Assembly: GCF_905201705.1 (NCBI RefSeq)
Contig: NZ_CAJKOX010000014.1
Coordinates: 1 to 64,000 of the forward strand
Direction: 5' to 3'
DNA from: an uncultured Marvinbryantia sp.
GTDB lineage: Bacteria > Bacillota > Clostridia > Lachnospirales > Lachnospiraceae
Length of the DNA stretch: 64,000 bases
Both the position numbers and the translations under genes were made by a program. This document shows positions 15,937 to 24,327 of the stretch, piece after piece (the first letter of the stretch is position 1; the number at the start of each line of letters is the position of its first letter). Below the pieces are notes generated by a model. It did no database searches. It saw only the letters and a list, made by a program, of their open reading frames with translations, and had not been told where the DNA came from.

Positions 15937-17019
15937 ATGTATTCTGTATTAAAAGATATTCGTGTTGTCGGCATGGCTGCCGCTGTTTCCAATACATGGG
16001 ATAGCGTTCGAGAGATATCAAATGAAGGGGATGCAATTATCAAGAAGTTTATTAAAACTACTGGCGTGGAGGGGCGCTACTCAGCGAATCCCAGACAATG
16101 CACTTCCGATTTCTGCTTTGCTGCTGCTGAGAAGATTATCAGTGAAAAGGGAATAGACAAAAATGAAATCGGTGTGCTTGTATTTGTCACTCAGACTGCC
16201 GATTATGGCATACCTGCTACAGCCTGTGTCCTTCAGAACCGGCTTGGACTGAGTAAGAGTTGTCTTGCATTTGATGTTAATCTTGGATGCTCTGGCTTTA
16301 CTTACGGTATGACGATTCTGGGAAGCCTGCTGATGAATACACAGTCCAAGTACGGATTGCTTTTAGCCGGGGACACTTCTGCAAGGGAACTGAGTCAGAA
16401 GAAGCGGGCAAAGGTGGGGCACTCCGCCGAGCTTCTGTTTGGTGACTCGGGTACGGCTACCCTTGTGGAAAAGAATCCATCTGACAAAATCCTGGTTTCT
16501 TCTCATACTGATGGTGCGGGTTATCAGGCGATTATCGCCCCGTATGGCAGATTCAGGAATCCGGACAGACCAGAAAATGAAGTGCCTGGAACCCGGATGG
16601 ATGAAATTGCAGTATTTAATTTCGCGTCATCCGAAGCAACTGATCAGATAAATGACTATATGAATGTCACAAAGACTACGCCGGATGATTATGATTGCCT
16701 TGTGCTCCACCAGGCTAACTTGATGATTATGAAGCGTATCGGAAAAAAGACCGCTTTCCCGGCTGAAAAAGTTCTTATTTCTTTGAACAAGTTTGCAAAT
16801 ACGAGCTCATCCTCCATACCGATTACTCTTGTATATAAATATGGGGATTTACAGGAAGATAAAATTATTAATGCTCTTTGCTGTGGCTTTGGCGTTGGTT
16901 TGTCCTGGTCTACAATTGCTCTTCCCATCAACGTGAAAGACATCTATCCTCTGGTACATACAGATGATTATTTTGTTGACGGGTATCCGCATGACGAGGT
17001 GATAGAACCAAATGAATAA
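15937..17019 (+). CDS. KAS III (FabH-like) condensing enzyme 2
   Basis: Second KAS III homologue (360 aa) with triad Cys118, His258 (H-Q-A-N) and Asn288 (A-N-T-S). ATG 15937 follows an AAAGGAGG site; a longer in-frame start at 15880 overlaps the SDR gene and is rejected. It differs enough from enzyme 1 to suggest another acyl primer. Its last codons overlap the second ketoreductase start. Two synthase-reductase pairs in a row suggest two different extension steps, or two alternative primers. Confidence 0.9.
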   Translation: MYSVLKDIRVVGMAAAVSNTWDSVREISNEGDAIIKKFIKTTGVEGRYSANPRQCTSDFCFAAAEKIISEKGIDKNEIGVLVFVTQTADYGIPATACVLQNRLGLSKSCLAFDVNLGCSGFTYGMTILGSLLMNTQSKYGLLLAGDTSARELSQKKRAKVGHSAELLFGDSGTATLVEKNPSDKILVSSHTDGAGYQAIIAPYGRFRNPDRPENEVPGTRMDEIAVFNFASSEATDQINDYMNVTKTTPDDYDCLVLHQANLMIMKRIGKKTAFPAEKVLISLNKFANTSSSSIPITLVYKYGDLQEDKIINALCCGFGVGLSWSTIALPINVKDIYPLVHTDDYFVDGYPHDEVIEPNE

Positions 17020-17776
17020 TTTAATAGATTTGTCTGGTAAACATATTTTGATTATTGGAGCCTCTTCTGGAATTGGGAGACAGACTGCCATAACATTGAG
17101 TGAATTAGGAGCCAGGCTGACTTTGGTTGCCAGGCGTGAAGAAATGCTTAAAGGGGCAGTAGAGTGTCTTGAGGGTGAAGGACATGATTTCTATGTGGCT
17201 GATATCAGTAATGTAGAATCAATTGAACCCCTTATTAAGGATGTTGTTGAAAAAGATGGTTCATTAGATGGATTGGTATATGCAGCAGGTATCGGCATGG
17301 CACTCCCTCTCATTCAGTCAAAACCGGACAAAGTGCAAGCTGCTTTTAGTGTGAACTTTTTTGGTTTTTTTGAAGTGGTTCGGCAGGTTTCCAGAAAAGG
17401 ACGTTTTAATTCTGGAATGAGAATCGTGGGGGTAAGTTCCTGTGCGTCTTTGCGAGGAGATAAATCTAAAGCAATCTATTCATCTTCCAAATCTGCGATG
17501 GATTCTGCGGTAAGATGTATGGCAAAAGAACTGGCCGAGAAAGACATTTGCATTAATACGGTGGCGCCTTCCATGACAGCAACAGAGCTATATGAACGTT
17601 ATCTTGAAAAATATGGTGAAGGCAGTGAGTCTAATAGGGAATTACTTAGCCGTCAATATCTTGGTATAGCGCAACCACAGGATATTGCAAATGCAATTGC
17701 ATTTCTTATTAGTCCTTCGGCTAGGTTTATTACGGGAATTACCATGCCCGTTGATGGAGGGCTGTCAACGTGCTAA
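17012..17776 (+). CDS. SDR ketoreductase 2 (FabG-like)
   Basis: Short-chain dehydrogenase (254 aa), paralogue of the one at 15144: G-A-S-S-G-I-G cofactor loop, A-A-G, catalytic Ser143, Tyr156, Lys160 (Y-S-S-S-K) and C-terminal V-D-G-G-L-S. It starts 8 bp inside the end of KAS III 2, so translation is coupled. Expected to reduce that enzyme's beta-keto product. Substrate is inferred from position only. Confidence 0.9.
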   Translation: MNNLIDLSGKHILIIGASSGIGRQTAITLSELGARLTLVARREEMLKGAVECLEGEGHDFYVADISNVESIEPLIKDVVEKDGSLDGLVYAAGIGMALPLIQSKPDKVQAAFSVNFFGFFEVVRQVSRKGRFNSGMRIVGVSSCASLRGDKSKAIYSSSKSAMDSAVRCMAKELAEKDICINTVAPSMTATELYERYLEKYGEGSESNRELLSRQYLGIAQPQDIANAIAFLISPSARFITGITMPVDGGLSTC

Positions 17777-17904
17777 TAGGTATCTGATAAAAGTAGCGAC
17801 TTGGAATTACGGAGAGAAACACTCTACTGTAGTTTGGCTACTTAAGCGATTACAACCTGGAAAACCAGGAGTAATAAATAAAACAATTCAGGAGGAAATC
17901 TAAA

Positions 17905-18126
17905 ATGACAGATCAGGAAAAGATCGCAATGCTTGAGGAAACTTGGGAAATTGATGAGGGAACGTTGACCTTGGATACTGCTCTTGCGGATGTTGATGAG
18001 TATGATTCCATGGCGAAGCTCTCCCTTATCGTTTTGATGGATGATGAATTCGGCGTGAAGCTGAGTGGGGATGTCATCAAGGGCTTTGAGACTATTGGCG
18101 ACATTGTAACGTTGATGAAAAAGTGA
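17905..18126 (+). CDS. Acyl carrier protein 1
   Basis: Acidic 73-aa carrier protein of the PP-binding family. The phosphopantetheine Ser35 lies in E-Y-D-S-M, replacing the usual D-S-L; helix II follows with K-L-S-L-I. A very strong AGGAGG precedes the ATG after a 128-bp spacer with no gene of its own. Together with ACP 2 it is likely loaded by FabD and modified by the locus-encoded phosphopantetheinyl transferase at 31293. Confidence 0.9.
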   Translation: MTDQEKIAMLEETWEIDEGTLTLDTALADVDEYDSMAKLSLIVLMDDEFGVKLSGDVIKGFETIGDIVTLMKK

Positions 18127-18151
18127 GTCAGTTGCTAAGAATAAGTTCCGG

Positions 18152-18195
18152 GCCTGTCGGTATGCTTTGGATAATTACAAAATGTTCCGGCAGGC
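18152..18195 (+). repeat. Inverted repeat between the two ACP genes
   Basis: GCCTGTCGG at 18152-18160 pairs with CCGGCAGGC at 18187-18195 (one G-U pair) across a 26-nt loop, in the 152-bp ACP1-ACP2 spacer. No T-run follows. It could shield or process the ACP1 message end. Confidence 0.45.
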
Positions 18196-18278
18196 AGTTG
18201 GAGCATTGGACCTAGAAATGATTTTGAAAAGCTAATCTGTCTATAACAATTTGGCGGAATTGATGGTGAGGTATCGGT

Positions 18279-18521
18279 ATGACAAATTTGGAGAAATACA
18301 ATAAGATTTTTATAGATGTGCTTGGAGTAAAGGAAGCTTCCTTAAACGAAGATTTCACGTTTAAATCAGTCCCTCAGTGGGATTCTGTTGCACACCTTTC
18401 ATTGATCTCAGAACTGGAAGATACTTTTGATATCATGTTTGATTCGGAAGATATCCTGCATTATGGTTCCTATGAGAATGGTAAGAGGATATTGGGAAAG
18501 ATGGGAATTAAGATTGAATGA
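18279..18521 (+). CDS. Acyl carrier protein 2
   Basis: Second 80-aa carrier protein. Ser36 in Q-W-D-S-V-A-H-L-S-L is the phosphopantetheine site. It is only weakly like ACP 1, with a W-D-S motif more typical of carrier proteins of specialised pathways. The start follows GGTGAGG. The stop overlaps the glycosyltransferase ATG (ATGA), tying acyl supply to glycan genes in one transcript. Confidence 0.88.
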   Translation: MTNLEKYNKIFIDVLGVKEASLNEDFTFKSVPQWDSVAHLSLISELEDTFDIMFDSEDILHYGSYENGKRILGKMGIKIE

Positions 18522-19687
18522 CAGGAAATCAGAAAATGAGGATTGTGGTTGTAGGAAGGGATCTGCCATCAAAAGAAAACAATATGCAGGGGAGCTTTGA
18601 ATATGAACAGGCCAAGATGCTGGCAAGAGCTGGATATGAAGTATATTACCCCTATATTGATTTACGTTCGATACGACACTGGCGAAAGTTTGGCTTCACA
18701 AGAGAGACAAGAGATGGTGTTTGTGTAATCGGGATGAATATCCCGATTGGACGGCTGATGCCTGCTGTTATTAGAAATAGATTATATGCGCCTTTATGGC
18801 GTCGGATATTAAAAGCAATAGGAAAAAAATATGGGGTTCCTGACATTGTACATGTACATTACCCGGCTCTATTTCAATATGATTTTTTTCGTGGGTTGCA
18901 GGAAAATGGGGCGAAAGTTGTGGGTACAGAGCACTGGTCACAGGTTCAGAATAAAACCCTCTCACCAGAATATCTGAAGAATCTTAAAGACTTTGTGAAA
19001 AATGCTGATGCAATTTGCTGCGTTGGGGGATTATTAAAGAAAGCAATCATTGAGTTGACAGGGACAAAGAAAGAAGTAATGGTTATCCCGAATGTTGTTA
19101 ATTCTGTTTTCAAACCAGTTAAGGGACAACATGATGGCTTCCGGTTTTTATCTTGCGGACGCCTTGTTCCGGTCAAACAGTTTGATAAGGTGATTGAAGC
19201 ATTTCTGAATGTGTTCCAGGGACAGACCGATGTTACACTGACACTGGCTGGCGATGGAGAAGAATATAGCAACCTGGCTGAAATTATCAAACGAAGAAAT
19301 GCGGAAAACCAGGTGCGTCTCCTGGGGATGGTATCCAGGGATAAAATGGCAAGCTTAATAGCAGGAACGGATGCGTTGGTGGTGTTCAGCGAATTTGAGA
19401 CTTTCTGTGTGCCGGTTATTGAGGCATGGACATGTGGAAAGCCTGTTATAACAACAACGACAACAACAGTGTTTGCTGACAATGCGGATGCACGTCTTGG
19501 GGTTATGGTTGACTGTCAGGACACCAGGACATTAGAGGATGCGCTGCTGTTCATATATGAGCATTATTCCGAGTACAACAGCGAATGGATATCGGAATAT
19601 GCAAAAGAGCGCTTCAGTGAAGAGTCTATCTGTAGGAAACTGAGCATTATTTATAAGAATACAATGGGATATGAATATAGTCTTTGA
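18518..19687 (+). CDS. GT4-type glycosyltransferase
   Basis: A 389-aa GT-B retaining glycosyltransferase. N-terminal G-S-F-E-Y-E-Q-A-K loop, central V-I-P-N-V-V, R-L-V-P-V-K-Q-F-D at the start of the donor domain, and the E-x7-E region F-S-E-F-E-T-F-C-V-P-V-I-E-A. Adds one sugar to the lipid-linked repeat at the inner membrane face. It is the only clear glycosyltransferase of this locus besides the priming enzyme, so the repeat unit may be short or other transferases may be encoded elsewhere. Confidence 0.9.
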   Translation: MTGNQKMRIVVVGRDLPSKENNMQGSFEYEQAKMLARAGYEVYYPYIDLRSIRHWRKFGFTRETRDGVCVIGMNIPIGRLMPAVIRNRLYAPLWRRILKAIGKKYGVPDIVHVHYPALFQYDFFRGLQENGAKVVGTEHWSQVQNKTLSPEYLKNLKDFVKNADAICCVGGLLKKAIIELTGTKKEVMVIPNVVNSVFKPVKGQHDGFRFLSCGRLVPVKQFDKVIEAFLNVFQGQTDVTLTLAGDGEEYSNLAEIIKRRNAENQVRLLGMVSRDKMASLIAGTDALVVFSEFETFCVPVIEAWTCGKPVITTTTTTVFADNADARLGVMVDCQDTRTLEDALLFIYEHYSEYNSEWISEYAKERFSEESICRKLSIIYKNTMGYEYSL

Positions 19688-19740
19688 GGAACTTGCAGAA
19701 GGTTCTTGAAATATATTTTGAAGAATGAGGTAAGCAGAAC

Positions 19741-21027
19741 ATGATTGCAGGAAACGCTGGAAGAAGAAAAACGATTATTTTAAATAATCTGCTCTTATGC
19801 TGCTTTGCTATATGGCCTTTCTGGTGGAATGTTTGGGGCGTATTCAGGATCACGGCCTCTATAGGCACCATGGTTCCACTTTACACCTTGTGGATATTGA
19901 CTGCATTGATGGTTTTGATAAGTAGAAGGATAAAGGGATCTTTTCTTTACATCTGGTTTCTGTTCCTGGGAGTTATTGCCATGGAATCGCTGTCAAGACC
20001 CAGAGCTGTGATTTATGATTTGTCTGTGATTTTGTGTGGTGTATTGGTCTGCATTCTTATGATGCAGAGAAAAGCGGATTATGAATTGATTTTGAAAGGG
20101 CTGTATATTATCGGGATTGTAGTCAGCTTGTCTGTCATTCTTGATAGTGCATTCGGATTATTCCGCGAAGGGTTAATCAATCTTTATACGGAGGCATCAG
20201 GTGATGTGAAGAGGCGGCTGACAGCGACTGGCGGCCTTTTACCGCATACGGCTTCTGCTGGTTGCTATATTTATTCTGGCCTTGTGGCTTATATTGCAAA
20301 TACAAGGTTAAAGCAGAAAAGATGGAATTGGGCAAGCAGATGGATCACCTTACTGATTTTTGGAGCCGGAGCACTGTTGATTCAGAAGAGAGGATTCATT
20401 GCTGATACAGCAATAACGGTTGCGGTGATTGCTATTTTGTCAGTTAAAAAGGAGAACTTAGAAAAGATTCATATACAAAAATTAATAAAAGGAATTTTTT
20501 CTTTTTTGGTTATTGCAATTGTACTGGTGATTATTTACAACAAGGTTCCCTTGATCCAGGATGCTCTTGATTCGCTGGTGGAAAGATTTGCTACGGAGGA
20601 TGAAACACTTTCTGGACGGACGGAGCTGTATGAGCTTGCTTTCTCGCTGTATAGAGGTCATACATTTACCGGTATTGGATGGGGGAGGTACCGTCTCAAT
20701 ACAGTAGGATTCTTTGGGCTGGCAGACGTATCTTATGCTGTCCACAGTGTTTATATCCAGTTGCTTTGTGAGACGGGAATATTCGGTCTTGTGACTTTTC
20801 TTTTGGCCGTGACGTCATCACTTGTATATGGGATGGGGAAATACAGGAAGATTATTAAGACAGATGCCCATGTTCCGGAAAAATATATAATAGAAATGGG
20901 TATAGCCATCCAGATTTTTTTCCTTGCATACTGTGCAAGCGGGAATCCACTCTATGACTACAATTTTTGTATAACATATTTTATAGGAATAATGTTAACT
21001 TTAATTCCGCTAGAGAAAGGAGCATAG
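19741..21027 (+). CDS. Wzy-type O-antigen/capsule polymerase
   Basis: Polytopic membrane protein (428 aa) with about 10-12 hydrophobic segments and a large loop before the motif region G-R-T-E-L-Y-E-L-A and F-T-G-I-G-W-G-R, as in the O-antigen ligase/polymerase family. It would join flipped repeat units outside the membrane. Sequence conservation in this family is low, so the call rests on topology, the R-T-E and G-x-G-W-G motifs and the neighbouring flippase. Confidence 0.82.
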   Translation: MIAGNAGRRKTIILNNLLLCCFAIWPFWWNVWGVFRITASIGTMVPLYTLWILTALMVLISRRIKGSFLYIWFLFLGVIAMESLSRPRAVIYDLSVILCGVLVCILMMQRKADYELILKGLYIIGIVVSLSVILDSAFGLFREGLINLYTEASGDVKRRLTATGGLLPHTASAGCYIYSGLVAYIANTRLKQKRWNWASRWITLLIFGAGALLIQKRGFIADTAITVAVIAILSVKKENLEKIHIQKLIKGIFSFLVIAIVLVIIYNKVPLIQDALDSLVERFATEDETLSGRTELYELAFSLYRGHTFTGIGWGRYRLNTVGFFGLADVSYAVHSVYIQLLCETGIFGLVTFLLAVTSSLVYGMGKYRKIIKTDAHVPEKYIIEMGIAIQIFFLAYCASGNPLYDYNFCITYFIGIMLTLIPLEKGA

Positions 21028-21032
21028 GATTT

Positions 21033-22094
21033 ATGCGTATTGGAATCTTAACTTTTTCAAATGCATATAATCTTGGCGCGGCATTACAGGCATATTCGCT
21101 TCAAAGGATGCTGGAAGACATGGGGAATGACGCTGAACTGATCGACTATCGTTGTTCTGCAATTGATGCAATGCATAAAATGCGGCCGGTGTTTCATTTG
21201 AAAATCGGTATGAAACCGAGAATTTATAATCTTATTTATAACATAGTATTTCTACCGAGACGCCTCCGCTATATTTGCTTTAGAAGATATTCTAAGAGGA
21301 GTAAGGCTTATTCAAAGGAGACAATCAAAGGGTCAAATGGAAAATACGACGTATTTATCACTGGCAGCGATCAGGTGTTTAATCTGAAATTGACAGGAAA
21401 CGATACAACTTTTTTTCTGGATTTTGTTGAGAAAGGAAAGAAGACATCATATGCGGCAAGTATGGGTACGTATCAGATAGAAAAAAGAGATGACTGTTTG
21501 GCATATTTGAATTCATTTGATTTTCTGTCGGTACGGGAAAAGTCTGCAGCAGATTTACTTAAGTCCGAATTAGATATTTCTGTAGAAGTGATGCCAGATC
21601 CTGTGTTCTTACATACAGGGGAGGAATGGAAGAGGCTACTGGGGATAAAGGAGCGAAAAAGAAAGAAATATGTCTTGGTATACGCTTTGATCGAAGATGA
21701 AAGGTTGTATGAAGTTGCAAAGAAAATTGCAAAGGAATACAGCATGGAAGTTGCAGTTATAACCAAAGCACTGAGACCGCTGGGAAAGGCAGACCGCATC
21801 ATACGGAACGCAGGTCCAAGAGAATTTGTAAGACTTATGGCAAATGCGGATTATGTTGTGACTAATTCATTTCATGGAACAGCTTTTTCATTGGTATTTG
21901 AGAAACAATTTTATGTTCTGCTGCCGCCTGCTGCTCCTGATCGAATTATGAACCTTTTGAATACAATAGGTTTAAAGAGCCGTATATATACTGGTTCAAT
22001 TTCTTGTGAAATCATTGATTATTCAAAGAAGAAATGTTGCATTAGTTCTCTCAAGCATTGTGGGGAAGAATACTTAAGACGGGTTACTGATTAA
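21033..22094 (+). CDS. Polysaccharide pyruvyl transferase family protein
   Basis: A 353-aa protein of the CsaB/WcaK-like family, which adds a pyruvate ketal from PEP to a sugar. Seen: N-terminal G-I-L-T-F-S-N-A-Y-N-L-G-A-A-L-Q-A-Y, F-I-T-G-S-D-Q-V, and the C-terminal T-N-S-F-H-G-T-A-F-S motif with the catalytic His. ATG 21033 follows AAAGGAG; an earlier in-frame ATG at 20967 lies within the polymerase gene. Such genes often travel with an F420-hydrogenase-beta-like gene, here found at 28664. Confidence 0.88.
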   Translation: MRIGILTFSNAYNLGAALQAYSLQRMLEDMGNDAELIDYRCSAIDAMHKMRPVFHLKIGMKPRIYNLIYNIVFLPRRLRYICFRRYSKRSKAYSKETIKGSNGKYDVFITGSDQVFNLKLTGNDTTFFLDFVEKGKKTSYAASMGTYQIEKRDDCLAYLNSFDFLSVREKSAADLLKSELDISVEVMPDPVFLHTGEEWKRLLGIKERKRKKYVLVYALIEDERLYEVAKKIAKEYSMEVAVITKALRPLGKADRIIRNAGPREFVRLMANADYVVTNSFHGTAFSLVFEKQFYVLLPPAAPDRIMNLLNTIGLKSRIYTGSISCEIIDYSKKKCCISSLKHCGEEYLRRVTD

Positions 22095-22176
22095 CGAAGA
22101 TAAGACATACATTTGATACCAAATTTGATATTTTGTGGTTTATGACGTATACATTTAGGATGGGAGAAAAAGAATT

Positions 22177-22707
22177 ATGCGAATTAAAAATGCACTTTTA
22201 AGAATGATCGGTGTTTATGATTATGACCGAGTAGGAGAGAAAAGAATACTAAAAGCAATTGAATTGTATAAAAAAGGTGGAAAGCTTAATAAGCTTCGCG
22301 CATGGAGGCTATATAATAGGAATCTAGATAGATATCAGATCAATATTAGACCAGACATAGAAGTGGGCGAAAATTTTCATCTTGTCCATGCGGCACCACT
22401 CAGAGTTGGATATGGAGTTATATTTGGCAGCAATTGTAAGCTTTATCCTTTTTGCCATGTTATGTCATCAATAAAGCCAGAAGATTGGGATAATTCTGTT
22501 GGAACATATAAGAAAGCGGTGTTTGGAGACGACTGTATTTTGGGCGCTGGTTGTGCAATTATTGGAAATCTGAAAATAGGGGATGATGTAACGATAGGTG
22601 CTCATGCGATTGTTACAAAAGATGTGCCTTCACATTCTACCGTTGTGGGAACCAATCATATTATCCCGAAGAGTGAAGAGCAAATTCCATCAAAATATAA
22701 ACAGTAG
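22177..22707 (+). CDS. Serine O-acetyltransferase-like hexapeptide acyltransferase
   Basis: Third beta-helix acyltransferase of the locus (176 aa). The helix runs from about residue 62 (I-E-V-G-E-N-F-H-L-V-H) to 160 with V-F-G-D-D-C-I-L-G-A-G-C and V-T-I-G-A-H-A-I-V-T-K-D-V-P. The N-terminal 60 residues are basic and helical, as in CysE-like capsule enzymes. Probably decorates the glycan with acetyl or another acyl group. It is in a distinctly AT-rich stretch. Confidence 0.85.
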   Translation: MRIKNALLRMIGVYDYDRVGEKRILKAIELYKKGGKLNKLRAWRLYNRNLDRYQINIRPDIEVGENFHLVHAAPLRVGYGVIFGSNCKLYPFCHVMSSIKPEDWDNSVGTYKKAVFGDDCILGAGCAIIGNLKIGDDVTIGAHAIVTKDVPSHSTVVGTNHIIPKSEEQIPSKYKQ

Positions 22708-22770
22708 CTTTCTGAAAAAATATTTTTGGCGGAATGTAATTTAAAAGACTTGAGGAGCATCAGCAGGACA

Positions 22771-24297
22771 ATGTCAAGAACAAAAAAAGCATCAATTAAT
22801 ATAATAACATCAGCGCTATTAGAAATAATATCAATGCTTTCTGGACTGATTCTTCCTAGATATATTCTTCAATACTTTGGATCATCATACAACGGAATTG
22901 TTTCTTCCGCAACTCAGTTTCTGGGAATGATTCAGATTTTGACACTAGGTGTTACAGCGTCTACCCGCGTGGCATTATACAAAACTCTGTCTGAAAATGA
23001 TAATGCTGGTACAAGCGCAATCGTAAGAGCTACAGAACGCTATATGCGAAAGATTGCTCTTATTTTAGGAATATATATCATTGTGCTTTCGTTAGTGTAT
23101 CCTTTGGTGGTACATACGGGATTTTCATACGTAGATGTTTCAATCCTGATACTAATAGTAGGTGTGAGTTCCTTTGCGGAATACTTTTTTGGGGTGACTT
23201 ACCAGACATTTTTGCTTGCTGACCAGAGTGTATATATTTCAAATATCTTCTCGTGCATTGCAGCAATTTTGAACCTTTTCCTTTCTGTGTTTTTGATAGT
23301 ATCTGGTTTTAGTATTTATATAGTTAAATTGGTGAGCGCGTTTGTTTATGTGTTACGTCCACTGCTTCAAAACATATATGTTACCAGAAAATATAAATTG
23401 GATAAGCATTGCAAACCAGATATGTCAGCACTCAGCAGGCGCGGTAATGCCATGATGCACGCCCTGGCCAATATTGTGCATGATAATACGGATATTATTG
23501 TTTTGACTATTTTTACTAATATAAAAATTGTGTCGGTTTATACAGTATATAATATGGTTATGTCGGCCTTAAAAAAAATTCAAACAATATTCACAAAAGG
23601 GACAGAACCTATCTTTGGAAGTATGTGGGCGAGTGGTGAAAAAGAAAAAATCAAAAAAAATTTAAGTGTTTTTGAGTTATTTGTTAACGCATTCAATTCG
23701 ATTGCATTTGGAATTGCTATGGTGATGGTGCTGCCATTTGTTTCATTGTATGTACCACAAAATGTCACAGATATTAATTACCTTCAGCCGTCTTATGCAG
23801 TTTTGATCTCGCTGGCATTTGCAACTCAGGGGATACGTGTTCCTTATCTTGCTTTGGTACAGGGAATAGGGCATTATAAGGAAACTAGAAATGCAGCAAT
23901 TATGGAAGCAACTCTAAATTTATTGATTTCAGTTGTTTTGGTCAACATTATAGGTTTGGAAGGGGTAGCTATTGGTACACTGGTGGCAAATTTATACCGA
24001 ACTGTGAGCTATGCTTTATACATTGACAATAATGTCGTGAAACGCGGAAGGAGTCTTGTTTTTAAGAAGATTATCTGGACTTTTTCGTGTATGGCTATAA
24101 TAGTGATACCCAGTTTTATTGTTCTTAGAAAGATAGGTATTGCAAGTTGGGTGCAGTGGGTTGGCATTTCCGTGGTTGTTGGTGTATATGCTTGTGTGGT
24201 GGTTCTTATTGCTGCCTTAATATTTTACAAGGAAGATTTGAAGTATGCAATTTGTGTAATTAAATCTATGATAAGCAGAAAAGGCCATAGATACTAA
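22771..24297 (+). CDS. Wzx-type flippase (MATE/PST superfamily)
   Basis: Membrane protein (508 aa) with about 12-14 transmembrane helices, beginning I-N-I-I-T-S-A-L-L-E-I-I and G-L-I-L-P-R-Y-I-L, as in polysaccharide transporters. It moves the lipid-linked repeat across the membrane. I use ATG 22771 (preceded by GAGGAG and AGGA) because the longer TTG-initiated frame at 22726 adds a polar stretch unlike the family. With the polymerase and the Wzz-like protein it makes a full Wzy-dependent pathway. Confidence 0.9.
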   Translation: MSRTKKASINIITSALLEIISMLSGLILPRYILQYFGSSYNGIVSSATQFLGMIQILTLGVTASTRVALYKTLSENDNAGTSAIVRATERYMRKIALILGIYIIVLSLVYPLVVHTGFSYVDVSILILIVGVSSFAEYFFGVTYQTFLLADQSVYISNIFSCIAAILNLFLSVFLIVSGFSIYIVKLVSAFVYVLRPLLQNIYVTRKYKLDKHCKPDMSALSRRGNAMMHALANIVHDNTDIIVLTIFTNIKIVSVYTVYNMVMSALKKIQTIFTKGTEPIFGSMWASGEKEKIKKNLSVFELFVNAFNSIAFGIAMVMVLPFVSLYVPQNVTDINYLQPSYAVLISLAFATQGIRVPYLALVQGIGHYKETRNAAIMEATLNLLISVVLVNIIGLEGVAIGTLVANLYRTVSYALYIDNNVVKRGRSLVFKKIIWTFSCMAIIVIPSFIVLRKIGIASWVQWVGISVVVGVYACVVVLIAALIFYKEDLKYAICVIKSMISRKGHRY

Positions 24298-24327
24298 TCG
24301 TGTTAACGGAAGGAGCAGAATTAGGTT

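Noticed and set aside
17685..17903. Open frame bridging the second ketoreductase and ACP 1
   Set aside because: It starts out of frame inside the SDR gene without ribosome binding site; the translated tail shows no family features.
20482..20745. Minus-strand frame inside the polymerase gene
   Set aside because: No ribosome binding site, no known motif, and it is opposite a well-supported membrane protein gene.
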